Shown here: positions 15,420 through 22,926 of the stretch, piece after piece
How positions within the stretch are numbered: the stretch's first letter is position 1
How the letters are laid out: each line of letters begins with the position of its first letter
Assembly (NCBI RefSeq): GCF_946187255.1
Contig: NZ_CAMHRZ010000011.1
Coordinates: forward strand, 1-27,112
Length of the DNA stretch: 27,112 bases
Origin: an uncultured Ruminococcus sp.
GTDB lineage: Bacteria > Bacillota > Clostridia > Oscillospirales > Ruminococcaceae
Direction of reading: 5' to 3'
Notes under the pieces: generated by a model
Databases searched by the model: none
What the model was told of the DNA's origin: nothing
The model's input: only the letters and a program-made list of their open reading frames with translations
Made by a program: the position numbers and the translations under genes

Positions 15420-18131
15420 CTATTTGTCCGCACCGCAGCAGTCCTTGTACTTCTTGCCGCTTCCGCAGGGACAGGGATCGTTCCTGCCCACCTTGTTCTT
15501 GTTGCGGACAGTCATGTTGTGATGCTCCATAGGCTTGAGAACTTCCTGCCTCTGGGGAGCCTGCTGTCTTACCCTGATGGTGAACAGCATCCTTACGGTA
15601 TCCTCACGGATAGACTCGATCATTGCATCGAACATATCCATACCTTCCATACGGTACTCGACAACGGGGTTCTTCTGACCGTAGCTTCTCAGGGTGATAC
15701 CCTTCTTCAGCTCTTCCATATCGTCGATATGATCCATCCACTTGGTATCAACTACCTTCAGCAGACAAACTCTCTCGATCTCGTGCATCAGCTCATCGCC
15801 CAGTTCGGCAGTTCTTGCTTCGTAGAGCTTCTCGGCTCTTTCCTCCAGCACCTTAGCGATATCCTCACGGGTAACTTCATCCAGCTCTTCGGGAGTATAG
15901 TTGAAGTCATCCTCAGTGGTGAACAGACCGTTCAGTCTCTCTTTGAGACCTACCAGGTTCCAGTCATCAGCGATATCGCCCTGTATGTACATATTCATCG
16001 AGTCGTCGATGAAGTCCTTGATCATGTGCTCGATATACTCATGCAGATCTTCGCCGTCCAGCACCATCTGTCTCTGGCTGTAGATGATCTCACGCTGTGT
16101 ATTCATAACGTCGTCGTAGTTGAGGACGTTCTTTCTTATATTGAAGTTCCTGCCCTCGATCTTCTTCTGGGAGGACTCGATAACGCTGGTCAGCATCTTG
16201 GACTGTATGGGAGTATGCTCGTCAACGTTCAGCGTATCCATCATGCCTGTGATACGGTCGCCGCCGAATATACGCATCAGGTCGTCCTCCAGTGAAAGGA
16301 AGAATGTGCTCTCGCCGGGATCGCCCTGACGACCCGAACGTCCTCTCAGCTGGTTGTCGATACGTCTGGACTCATGTCTCTCTGTACCGATGATGTAAAG
16401 ACCGCCTGCTTCTCTTACCTTTTCAGCCTTTTCCTTTACCTCAGCATCAAACTTCTTGTAAAGCTCTCTGTACTTCTTTCTTGCAGCGAGGATCTCCTCA
16501 TCCTGAGTGTTGGAATAGCTTGCAGCCTCAACAGCCTGCTCTTCGGTATAGCCTTCCTTCTGCAGAGCGGCAAGAGACAGATACTCAGCGTTACCGCCGA
16601 GGGTTATATCGGTACCTCTACCTGCCATGTTGGTGGCGATGGTAACAGCGCCGAACTTACCTGCCTGCGCAACTATCATAGCTTCCTTGTCATGATACTT
16701 TGCGTTCAGTACCTCGTGCTTTACGCCCTTCTTCTTCAGCAGCTTGGAAAGGTGCTCCGACTTCTCGATGGATACAGTACCTACCAGTACGGGCTGACCC
16801 TTTTCGTGGCACTCAACGATCTGATCTATAACAGCATCGAACTTGCCCGCTTCGGTCTTGTATACAACGTCGGGGTGATCCTTTCTTATTACAGGCTTGT
16901 TGGTCGGTATCTCGATAACGTCCAGCTTGTATATCTCTCTGAACTCGTCTTCCTCAGTCAGAGCGGTACCTGTCATACCCGACAGCTTCTGATAGAGTCT
17001 GAAATAGTTCTGATAGGTTATGGTGGCGATAGTCTTGGACTCTCTCTTGACCTCAACGCCTTCCTTAGCCTCGATAGCCTGATGCAGACCGTCATTGAAG
17101 CGTCTGCCGTCCATAACACGTCCCGTGAATTCGTCAACGATGAGTACCTCACCGTCGCGGACGATGTAGTCAACGCCTTCCTTCATAACGCCGTTAGCCT
17201 TGATAGCCTGGTTGATATGGTGCGCGAGAGTCATATTCTCCGCATCCATCAGGTTCTCTATATTGAACGCCTTCTCTGCCTTCTTTACACCGCTCTTGGT
17301 GATGGTGGCAGTCTTAGCCTTCTCGTCTATGATGTAGTCGCCGTCCAGCAGGTCGTTATCCGCCTTGTCATCCATCTCGATAACGGTGACGGGCTTCAGG
17401 GTCTTTGCGAACTTGTCCGCAAGATTATACAGCTCTGTGGACTTATCGCCCTGACCCGATATGATCAGAGGTGTTCTCGCTTCGTCTATCAGTATCGAGT
17501 CTACCTCGTCCACGATAGCGAATGCGTGCTCTCTCTGCACCTTGTCCTTCTTGTATATTACCATATTATCACGCAGGTAATCGAAGCCCAGTTCGGTATT
17601 GGTACCGTAGGTGATATCGGAGTTGTAAGCCACTCTCTTGGCAGCCTTGTCCATACCCGTCAGCACGCAGCCGATGGATGTATTCAGGAAGTTGAATACC
17701 TTGCCCATTTCCTCCGACTGGAATTTTGCCAGGTAGTCGTTTACGGTAACAACATGAACGCCCTTGCCTGTCAGGGAGTTGGAATAAGCCGCAAGACAAG
17801 CCACCAGTGTCTTACCTTCACCTGTCTTCATCTCTGCGATACGTCCCTGATGGAGAACGATAGCACCGATTATCTGGACAGGGTAAGGCTTTTTGCCGAG
17901 AACTCTCCATGCAGCCTCACGGCACACAGCGAGAGCATCGGGCAGTACTTCATCGAGGTTGGAGGAATCTTCATCGAGCATCCCTCTGAGCACAGCGGTC
18001 TGTTCACCGAGCTCGGTATCGGACATAGCCGAATATTTTTCTTCAAGTTCGAGAACCTTGTTTTTGATAGGTTCGATCTTGGCAAGCTCCTTTTTGGAGT
18101 AATTGCCAAAAATTTTGTCAAGTAATCCCAT
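15420..18131 (-). CDS. secA: Preprotein translocase ATPase SecA
   Basis: 903 aa, full length for SecA. It is the motor that pushes unfolded preproteins through the SecYEG channel at the inner face of the membrane. The visible motifs are Walker A MKTGEGKT (about 101-108), the DEAD-box-type AIVDEVDSILIDEART block near 205, GTERHESRRIDNQLRGRSGRQGD-type motif VI region (seen as RGRSGRQGD), and the C-terminal zinc motif CPCGSGKKYKDCC. It begins MGLLDKIFG; the ATG is 8 nt after AAAGGTGG. It has its own consensus promoter and is separated from the protease gene upstream by a terminator. Confidence 0.98.
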   Translation of the reverse strand: MGLLDKIFGNYSKKELAKIEPIKNKVLELEEKYSAMSDTELGEQTAVLRGMLDEDSSNLDEVLPDALAVCREAAWRVLGKKPYPVQIIGAIVLHQGRIAEMKTGEGKTLVACLAAYSNSLTGKGVHVVTVNDYLAKFQSEEMGKVFNFLNTSIGCVLTGMDKAAKRVAYNSDITYGTNTELGFDYLRDNMVIYKKDKVQREHAFAIVDEVDSILIDEARTPLIISGQGDKSTELYNLADKFAKTLKPVTVIEMDDKADNDLLDGDYIIDEKAKTATITKSGVKKAEKAFNIENLMDAENMTLAHHINQAIKANGVMKEGVDYIVRDGEVLIVDEFTGRVMDGRRFNDGLHQAIEAKEGVEVKRESKTIATITYQNYFRLYQKLSGMTGTALTEEDEFREIYKLDVIEIPTNKPVIRKDHPDVVYKTEAGKFDAVIDQIVECHEKGQPVLVGTVSIEKSEHLSKLLKKKGVKHEVLNAKYHDKEAMIVAQAGKFGAVTIATNMAGRGTDITLGGNAEYLSLAALQKEGYTEEQAVEAASYSNTQDEEILAARKKYRELYKKFDAEVKEKAEKVREAGGLYIIGTERHESRRIDNQLRGRSGRQGDPGESTFFLSLEDDLMRIFGGDRITGMMDTLNVDEHTPIQSKMLTSVIESSQKKIEGRNFNIRKNVLNYDDVMNTQREIIYSQRQMVLDGEDLHEYIEHMIKDFIDDSMNMYIQGDIADDWNLVGLKERLNGLFTTEDDFNYTPEELDEVTREDIAKVLEERAEKLYEARTAELGDELMHEIERVCLLKVVDTKWMDHIDDMEELKKGITLRSYGQKNPVVEYRMEGMDMFDAMIESIREDTVRMLFTIRVRQQAPQRQEVLKPMEHHNMTVRNKNKVGRNDPCPCGSGKKYKDCCGADK

Positions 18132-18193
18132 TATCTAGCCACCTTTGTATTTTACAGTATGTAGACCTGTTGTTGATATAAAAAGACTATTAT

Positions 18194-18222
18194 ATTATAC
18201 ACTAAAGGAACCAAAAAGTCAA
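18194..18222 (-). promoter_or_regulatory. secA promoter
   Basis: On the minus strand, TTGACT (18217-18222), a 17-nt spacer and TATAAT (18194-18199) lie about 60 nt upstream of the secA ATG. Confidence 0.88.
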
Positions 18223-18254
18223 TAGCGATTTTTTTACACACGCATGACTTATTT

Positions 18255-18300
18255 AAAAAAGTCTGAGGAAGACCATTCTTCGGAAAGGTCCCCCTCAGCA
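18255..18300 (-). terminator. Terminator after the HtrA-like protease gene
   Basis: On the minus strand, a CTGAGG...CCTCAG stem with an inner ACC/GGT pairing is followed by ACTTTTTT. It lies between the protease stop and the secA promoter, so it isolates the two transcription units. Confidence 0.75.
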
Positions 18301-18314
18301 AGTCATCCACTTTA

Positions 18315-19661
18315 TCATTTATCGTACTCAGCCAGCGTGTCTCTGTCGCTCATCAGCTTGAAAGTGATATCAAATTCCTTTTCGATGGTATCAGTCTTTC
18401 TGTAGATATGCAGCGTTATATCGTCACCCGGCCGCATCGCCTGAACATGGGCGGGAATATCCTTTATCTCATTGACGTTCACACCGTTTATCTCGGTGAT
18501 GATATCATTGGGACGCAGGTCGGTGTTGGCAACATCGCAGTCGGAAGCGATACTCTGCACGATGAGTCCCGCCTTTGAATTCGTCAGCTCTGCGGTAGCT
18601 TCGGATATCTGCACGAATACTATGCCCATCCTGGCTTTGCCCTTGACAGCACCGTGTTCCATAAGGTCTTCGATTATGGACTTCGCCTGATTGGTGGTGA
18701 TGGCGAAGCCTATGCCCTCATAGTCCACCGATGCCAGCTTAGACGAGGTTATACCTATCACCTGTCCCCACATATTGAACATTGCGCCGCCCGAATTTCC
18801 GGGATTTATCGCCGCATCCACCTGTAAGCACTGCACTGATGCCGTAGAATTCTCGGGCATCACCTTTCTGTCAGTGCCCGATACTATTCCCTTTGTTATC
18901 GAGTGCCTGTAGCCTGCGGGCGTACCGATGCACACCACATCCTCACCCAGTTTCACCTGATCGGAATTGCCGAACACAGCAGGCTGCAGGTCTACTGCGG
19001 GTCTCTTTATCACTGCGATATCCGTCTGCGGGTCGGAGCCTATCACTGCAGCGGAATACTCCCTGCCGTCGTTGAGCACCACTTTGAGCCCGTTGGTCGC
19101 CTTATCCACAACGTGGGCATTAGATACTATGTAGCCGTCACTGCTTATGACTATGCCGCTGCCCTTTCCTGTGGGCAGGAACTCCGATGCTTCGGAGAAT
19201 ATATCCAGCGACACCACCGACGGACCGCACACCTGTGCTATGCCCTCAGCGGTATAACGTCCGCTGGCATCTTTAAGATCGTCGTCAGTTTCGGGGCGAT
19301 CCTCCACCTCCACATTGAAGGTCATGTGCTTGCCGCCCGTCACCAGATTTGATACCACTCCGCGTCCTCTCGCACTTACGCAGGCTATGCCGAAGCCTAC
19401 CCCCGTGAACACCAGTGCCAGCACCAGATTGAGTATCACCCTTTTTGCGGAGGTCTTTTCACGCGGGCTGTCGTATACTTCGGGCAGTGTCAGTCCCCTC
19501 CAGAAATCCCTGTCAACGATCTCGTCCTCCTCCACCGAACCTTCGGGCATGGTGAAGACATTGTCGTCCTCATTGAAGACACTTTCGCCGGTGCTTTCAA
19601 AGCCGTCCTCTTTTATCACGCTTTCGGCAGTCTCACCGCCGAACTTTTCGTTCGTATCCAC
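18315..19661 (-). CDS. HtrA/DegP-like membrane-anchored serine protease with PDZ domain
   Basis: 448 aa. Residues 1-73 are acidic and cytoplasmic, and one membrane helix lies at about 74-95. The trypsin-like domain has the full triad: His183 in VSNAHVVD, Asp214 in QTDIAVIK and Ser290 in NPGNSGGAM. One PDZ domain follows (about 340-430), including LRPNDIITEINGV. The protease domain is outside the membrane, where it would degrade or refold damaged exported proteins. The start is placed at GTG 19661 because AGGTGA sits 5 nt upstream; a GTG three codons earlier overlaps that SD. It follows the two-component genes on the same strand, and such pairs often control htrA in Gram-positives; here that is inference. 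Confidence 0.93.
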   Translation of the reverse strand: MDTNEKFGGETAESVIKEDGFESTGESVFNEDDNVFTMPEGSVEEDEIVDRDFWRGLTLPEVYDSPREKTSAKRVILNLVLALVFTGVGFGIACVSARGRGVVSNLVTGGKHMTFNVEVEDRPETDDDLKDASGRYTAEGIAQVCGPSVVSLDIFSEASEFLPTGKGSGIVISSDGYIVSNAHVVDKATNGLKVVLNDGREYSAAVIGSDPQTDIAVIKRPAVDLQPAVFGNSDQVKLGEDVVCIGTPAGYRHSITKGIVSGTDRKVMPENSTASVQCLQVDAAINPGNSGGAMFNMWGQVIGITSSKLASVDYEGIGFAITTNQAKSIIEDLMEHGAVKGKARMGIVFVQISEATAELTNSKAGLIVQSIASDCDVANTDLRPNDIITEINGVNVNEIKDIPAHVQAMRPGDDITLHIYRKTDTIEKEFDITFKLMSDRDTLAEYDK

Positions 19662-19699
19662 AGTAATCACCTCTTTTTAACAAATACCCGCTGAACGGA

Positions 19700-19735
19700 T
19701 ATTATAAACAAGGCGGAGACAGCAGTCCCCGCCTT
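19700..19735 (-). terminator. Terminator of the two-component operon
   Basis: On the minus strand an 11-bp stem (AAGGCGGGGAC with GTCTCCGCCTT, one G-U pair) with a TGCT loop is followed by TGTTTATAAT. It lies between the 102-bp element and the protease gene. Confidence 0.75.
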
Positions 19736-19740
19736 ACAGT

Positions 19741-19842
19741 TATAGTAAACGACATCAGAAATTGCACTTTGCGAACGAGTAAAAGTGCGATATATGCTTT
19801 TGCGAAGCTTGCAAAGCAGCAATCTCAATGTCGTTTAATATA
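19741..19842 (+). mobile_element. 102-bp MITE-like inverted-repeat element, copy B
   Basis: Terminal inverted repeats TATAGTAAACGACAT (19741-19755) and ATGTCGTTTAATATA (19828-19842) match at 14 of 15 positions. Internal complementary blocks (ATTGC/GCAAT, CTTTGC/GCAAAG, AAAAG/CTTTT) occur in nested order, so the whole unit can fold into one imperfect hairpin. Copy A lies inverted at 10519-10620. The element abuts the histidine-kinase stop codon. It encodes no protein. Confidence 0.8.
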
Positions 19843-21255
19843 TCATTCCTCGCTATTCCCCGTTTTGGGTATAGTGAATGTAAACTCGGTATACTCGCCT
19901 TTAAGGCTTTTGACCATTATCTTGCCGCCGTGTATCTCGATTATCGAACGGGCGATATTAAGTCCAAGTCCAAGACCCTGCGCATGGATGCCGCGAGATT
20001 TGTCGGTCTTGTAAAATCTGTCGAACACCAGAGGCATCTCGTCCTCCGAAAGCCCCTCACCGCTGTTGCGGATGGATACCGCCACCTGATCGCCTTCGTC
20101 CTTGAAAGCAAACTCGATATATCCGCCCTCATCCACGAACTTTATGGCATTCTCGATGAGGTTGTACATCACCTGATGTATCAGGTCGATATCGGCAAAT
20201 ATAGTTACGCGCTCCACTTCCAGCCCGCGAATATCGATCTTCTTCTCGTTGATCTTCGGCTCAAAGGTCAGCAGTGTGTCCAGTATCGGTTCGGTAACGG
20301 GGAAATTGGTCTTATTGGGTTCAAGCTCGCCCGCTTCTATTTTTGCAAGGTTCAGCATACTCTTGACCAGACGTGTAAGTCTTGCCACCTCAGAGGATAT
20401 TATCCTCATATAATACATGTGCTGTGATTTGGGTATCGTCCCGTCGAGGATACCGTCAACGAACCCGCCGATGGAAGTCATGGGCGTTCTCAGCTCATGT
20501 GAAACGTTGGCAAGAAAGCTGTTACGCATAGTATCATAGCTTTTCAGGTTCGCCGCCATTTCGTTGAATGCGATGGAGAGCTGATTGAACTCCTTTGTGG
20601 AATACTCGGGCAGCGTGACGGAAAAGTCGCCGTTACCGAGTTTTTTAGCTATCTCCGCCACCTCTGTGATAGGTGCGGTCAGCTTAAGAGTAGCAAAATA
20701 TACCAGGAACATCACGACCAGCAGCACAGCTATCGCTGATACCAGGAATATCTCCATGATATTCTTGGTATAGTTATCCTGTTCGGATTTCTGCGAATAC
20801 GCCAGCACATAGTATTTAGGACCGTTTGCCGTAAAGGAAACGCCTGTTATATGACAAGTCTCGTTCAGTGCGCCGCCCAGATCATCGTACATATACGTTT
20901 CACCTTCGTCGAACTTTTTGAGAAGCTCCTCACTGACATCACCGACTTCGCCGCCCGTGACAGCCACAACAAAGCCGTCATCACTGCATATCATATAATC
21001 GGCGTTGCTGCTGATGGAATAAGTCTTCAGTTCGGCACGAACATCTTCGCGCCAGTTATCGGGCTCATCACGCATTTTTCCCTCTGTATATGAAGCAAGA
21101 GCCTTGGCGTCTTTCAGCATAAGGCTCCTTTTTCCATCAAGAAAGTACCTGGAAGAAACAAGCAGTAATACTGTTCCTAAGCAACAAAAGCTTATCAGTA
21201 TTACTGCTGAACAAATCGCAAAGTACCTTGTAAATATACTTTTGCCGTTATTCAT
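19843..21255 (-). CDS. Membrane sensor histidine kinase (HAMP, HisKA, HATPase_c)
   Basis: 470 aa from the chosen start. Membrane helix 1 lies near 12-35, an extracytoplasmic sensor region of about 130 residues follows, and helix 2 lies near 168-190. HAMP follows, then the phospho-acceptor His253 in VSHELRTP, then an N-box (LIENAIKF) and the GEGLSEDE and GLGLGLNIAR ATP-lid motifs. All catalytic boxes are present, so it should autophosphorylate and pass phosphate to the response regulator just upstream. The ATG at 21255 overlaps the regulator stop (ATGAATAA). A TTG six codons earlier is possible, and neither has a strong SD. Its stop codon directly touches the 102-bp repeat element. Confidence 0.93.
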   Translation of the reverse strand: MNNGKSIFTRYFAICSAVILISFCCLGTVLLLVSSRYFLDGKRSLMLKDAKALASYTEGKMRDEPDNWREDVRAELKTYSISSNADYMICSDDGFVVAVTGGEVGDVSEELLKKFDEGETYMYDDLGGALNETCHITGVSFTANGPKYYVLAYSQKSEQDNYTKNIMEIFLVSAIAVLLVVMFLVYFATLKLTAPITEVAEIAKKLGNGDFSVTLPEYSTKEFNQLSIAFNEMAANLKSYDTMRNSFLANVSHELRTPMTSIGGFVDGILDGTIPKSQHMYYMRIISSEVARLTRLVKSMLNLAKIEAGELEPNKTNFPVTEPILDTLLTFEPKINEKKIDIRGLEVERVTIFADIDLIHQVMYNLIENAIKFVDEGGYIEFAFKDEGDQVAVSIRNSGEGLSEDEMPLVFDRFYKTDKSRGIHAQGLGLGLNIARSIIEIHGGKIMVKSLKGEYTEFTFTIPKTGNSEE

Positions 21256-21949
21256 TGTTTTCTGCGACTTCAAACTTGTAGCCTACGCCCCAAACGGTCT
21301 TGAGCGCCCACTTGTCCGAAACGCCTTCGAGCTTTTCACGAAGCCTCTTTACATGAACGTCGATAGTTCTTGAATCACCGTAGTATTCAAAGCCCCATAC
21401 CTCGTCCAGCAGCTGATCTCTTGTGTAAACTCTGTTGGGATTTGAAGCCAGATGGAACAGCAGCTCCAGCTCCTTCGGGGGAGTATCCAGCACCTTACCG
21501 TCAACTCTGAGTTCATACCTTGTCATATTTACAGACAGCTTGTCATACTTGACTTCCTTGATCTCACTCTCTGCGGAGGACTGACCAACACGTCTGTATA
21601 CCGCCTTGATCCTGGCGATAACCTCCTTCGTATCGAAGGGCTTGACGATATAATCGTCAGCACCGAGTTCAAGACCCAGTACCTTGTCAAAAGTCTCCAC
21701 CTTTGCGGTGATCATGATTATCGGTACGTTAGACTTCTTTCTTATCTCACGGCATACCTGCCAACCGTCAATGCCGGGCAGCATGATATCAAGCAGTATG
21801 ATATCGGGCTTCAGCGCATTGAACTTTACAACAGCTTCTTCACCGTCGTGAGCCAGGATAACGCCGTATCCGTCCTTTTCAAGATAAAGGCGCAGCAGCT
21901 CACAGATATTCTTATCATCATCAACTACCAAGACTCTTCCCAGTGACAT
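21248..21949 (-). CDS. OmpR/PhoB-family response regulator
   Basis: 233 aa. The receiver domain (1-120) has acidic residues at 10-12, phospho-acceptor Asp54 in LLDIMLPG, Thr81 in ITAK and Lys103 in VKPFD. A winged-helix DNA-binding domain (about 130-230) ends in TVWGVGYKFE. It is the transcription-factor partner of the histidine kinase that overlaps its 3' end. The start is set at ATG 21949, 8 nt after AAGGA; an ATG two codons earlier sits too close to that SD. Likely targets are cell-envelope genes, possibly the adjacent protease, but no verified operator is visible. Confidence 0.93.
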   Translation of the reverse strand: MSLGRVLVVDDDKNICELLRLYLEKDGYGVILAHDGEEAVVKFNALKPDIILLDIMLPGIDGWQVCREIRKKSNVPIIMITAKVETFDKVLGLELGADDYIVKPFDTKEVIARIKAVYRRVGQSSAESEIKEVKYDKLSVNMTRYELRVDGKVLDTPPKELELLFHLASNPNRVYTRDQLLDEVWGFEYYGDSRTIDVHVKRLREKLEGVSDKWALKTVWGVGYKFEVAENNE

Positions 21950-22007
21950 ATTCATCTTCCTTTCATCGGCTCAGCCACGACCCGGACTGCAGCGCTTGAT
22001 CTGATGC

Positions 22008-22032
22008 CGGCAAATTAATGACGGCAAATTAA
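22008..22032 (-). repeat. Short direct repeat in the response-regulator leader
   Basis: CGGCAAATTAA occurs at 22008-22018 and again at 22022-22032 (period 14). It lies between the likely -10 and the response-regulator start. It could be a binding site, but 14 bp is not the 10-11-bp phase typical of OmpR/PhoB half-sites. Confidence 0.35.
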
Positions 22033-22055
22033 AATAACATTAAATTGATACTTGT

Positions 22056-22064
22056 ATTATAACA
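22056..22064 (-). promoter_or_regulatory. Extended -10 promoter of the two-component operon
   Basis: On the minus strand TGTTATAAT is a perfect -10 with the extended TG. No good -35 lies 16-18 nt upstream, which is typical of activator-dependent or extended -10 promoters. Confidence 0.5.
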
Positions 22065-22085
22065 AATTTACAAACAGAATGTGTG

Positions 22086-22406
22086 TCTATTTTTTAAACA
22101 AATCTTTAATTTTTAACCTTTTAGTCAACACACCCGACTATTTCAACAATGCCCCGCATATTTGATATAAAGAGCACAGCTGAGTGATCGCAGAAAGGTC
22201 ATCCCTTTCGTTCCGAATGAGCTTGCTTATCATACTTCAAGAAGACCGTCAGCCGCACAGATGCAGCACTTTCAGTCTCCATCTAATATTATTCTTAATT
22301 AATAGTATAGCATATAATTCGACATAATTAAATACACGTTTACCAACAAAATCAAGTCCTCATAAATCAAAGATTTGTGCAATTCTACAAAAATCATAAG
22401 TATGTA
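22086..22406. other. Intergenic region between divergent two-component and groES units
   Basis: No gene, tRNA or recognised riboswitch was seen. The region becomes strongly AT-rich after 22280. The block 22160-22280 is less AT-rich, similar to the coding sequence around it, and could hold a small RNA or a decayed remnant, but no supporting ORF or terminator was identified. Confidence 0.4.
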
Positions 22407-22434
22407 TTGCAATTTATAAAAATCGTGGTACAAT
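22407..22434 (+). promoter_or_regulatory. groESL promoter
   Basis: TTGCAA (22407-22412), a 16-nt spacer and TACAAT (22429-22434) lie directly upstream of the CIRCE operator, so HrcA bound to CIRCE would cover the transcription start. Confidence 0.8.
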
Positions 22435-22438
22435 ATAC

Positions 22439-22465
22439 TTAGCACTCGGATAGTAAGAGTGCTAA
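22439..22465 (+). promoter_or_regulatory. CIRCE operator (HrcA binding site)
   Basis: TTAGCACTC, 9 nt, then GAGTGCTAA is a perfect match to the CIRCE inverted repeat. HrcA represses chaperone genes through this site and releases it on heat shock. No hrcA gene is in the window. Confidence 0.97.
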
Positions 22466-22503
22466 AATCAATGATCGATTATCAATACAAGGAGGAAACA
22501 ATA

Positions 22504-22776
22504 ATGAATATCAAACCACTTATGGACAGAGTCGTTATAAAGATGACCGAAGCTGAGGAGACCACCTCCAGCGGCATCATACTTGCAGGTTCCGCAAAGG
22601 AAAAGCCCCAGATCGCTGAGGTAGTAGCAGTAGGTCCCGGCAAGAAGGACGTGGAGATGAACGTCAAGGTCGGCGACAAGGTACTGGTAAGCAAGTACAG
22701 CGGCACCGATGTAAAGGTTGACGGCAAGGAATATACTATACTTAAAATGGAAGACGTTCTTGCAGTAGTTGAATAA
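22504..22776 (+). CDS. groES: Co-chaperonin GroES
   Basis: 90 aa, a normal if slightly short GroES. It forms the seven-subunit lid over the GroEL folding chamber in the cytosol. The visible features are IKPLMDRVVIK at the start, the mobile-loop region EETTSSGIILAG (about 17-28), AVGPGKK and the C-terminal DVLAVVE. The start is set by AAGGAGG 7-8 nt before the ATG; in-frame ATGs upstream overlap the CIRCE operator. It is the first gene of the heat-shock operon with groEL. Confidence 0.97.
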   Translation: MNIKPLMDRVVIKMTEAEETTSSGIILAGSAKEKPQIAEVVAVGPGKKDVEMNVKVGDKVLVSKYSGTDVKVDGKEYTILKMEDVLAVVE

Positions 22777-22846
22777 ACACAGCAGGCGCATTAGTTTTCT
22801 TCAATAGTCAGATATATATTACCATATTTCATGTCATTTATTCGTA

Positions 22847-22873
22847 ACGGCAGGAAGTTCATTCTTCTGCCGT
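22847..22873 (+). other. Hairpin in the groES-groEL spacer
   Basis: ACGGCAGGAAG (22847-22857) pairs with CTTCTGCCGT (22864-22873), leaving one bulged G and a TTCATT loop. No T-run follows, so it is not a terminator. It lies in an unusually long 150-nt gap and may be an mRNA processing or stability element. Confidence 0.6.
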
Positions 22874-22926
22874 CAATTACGGATCATGGATACTGGATCA
22901 TGAATTAGAAAAGTGAGGTTTTAACA

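Noticed and set aside
14079..16295. Very long plus-strand open frame (738 codons) opposite the DUF1015 and secA genes
   Set aside because: It is antisense to two well-recognised genes, spans their boundary, and has no domain pattern; it arises because those genes avoid codons that would give stops on the other strand.
16374..18125. Long plus-strand open frame (583 codons) opposite secA
   Set aside because: Fully antisense to secA, Leu/Val/Tyr-rich shadow composition, no SD or promoter.
22150..22300. Possible T-box or other riboswitch upstream of groES
   Set aside because: No T-box sequence, specifier stem or known aptamer core was recognised, and groES control is explained by CIRCE.
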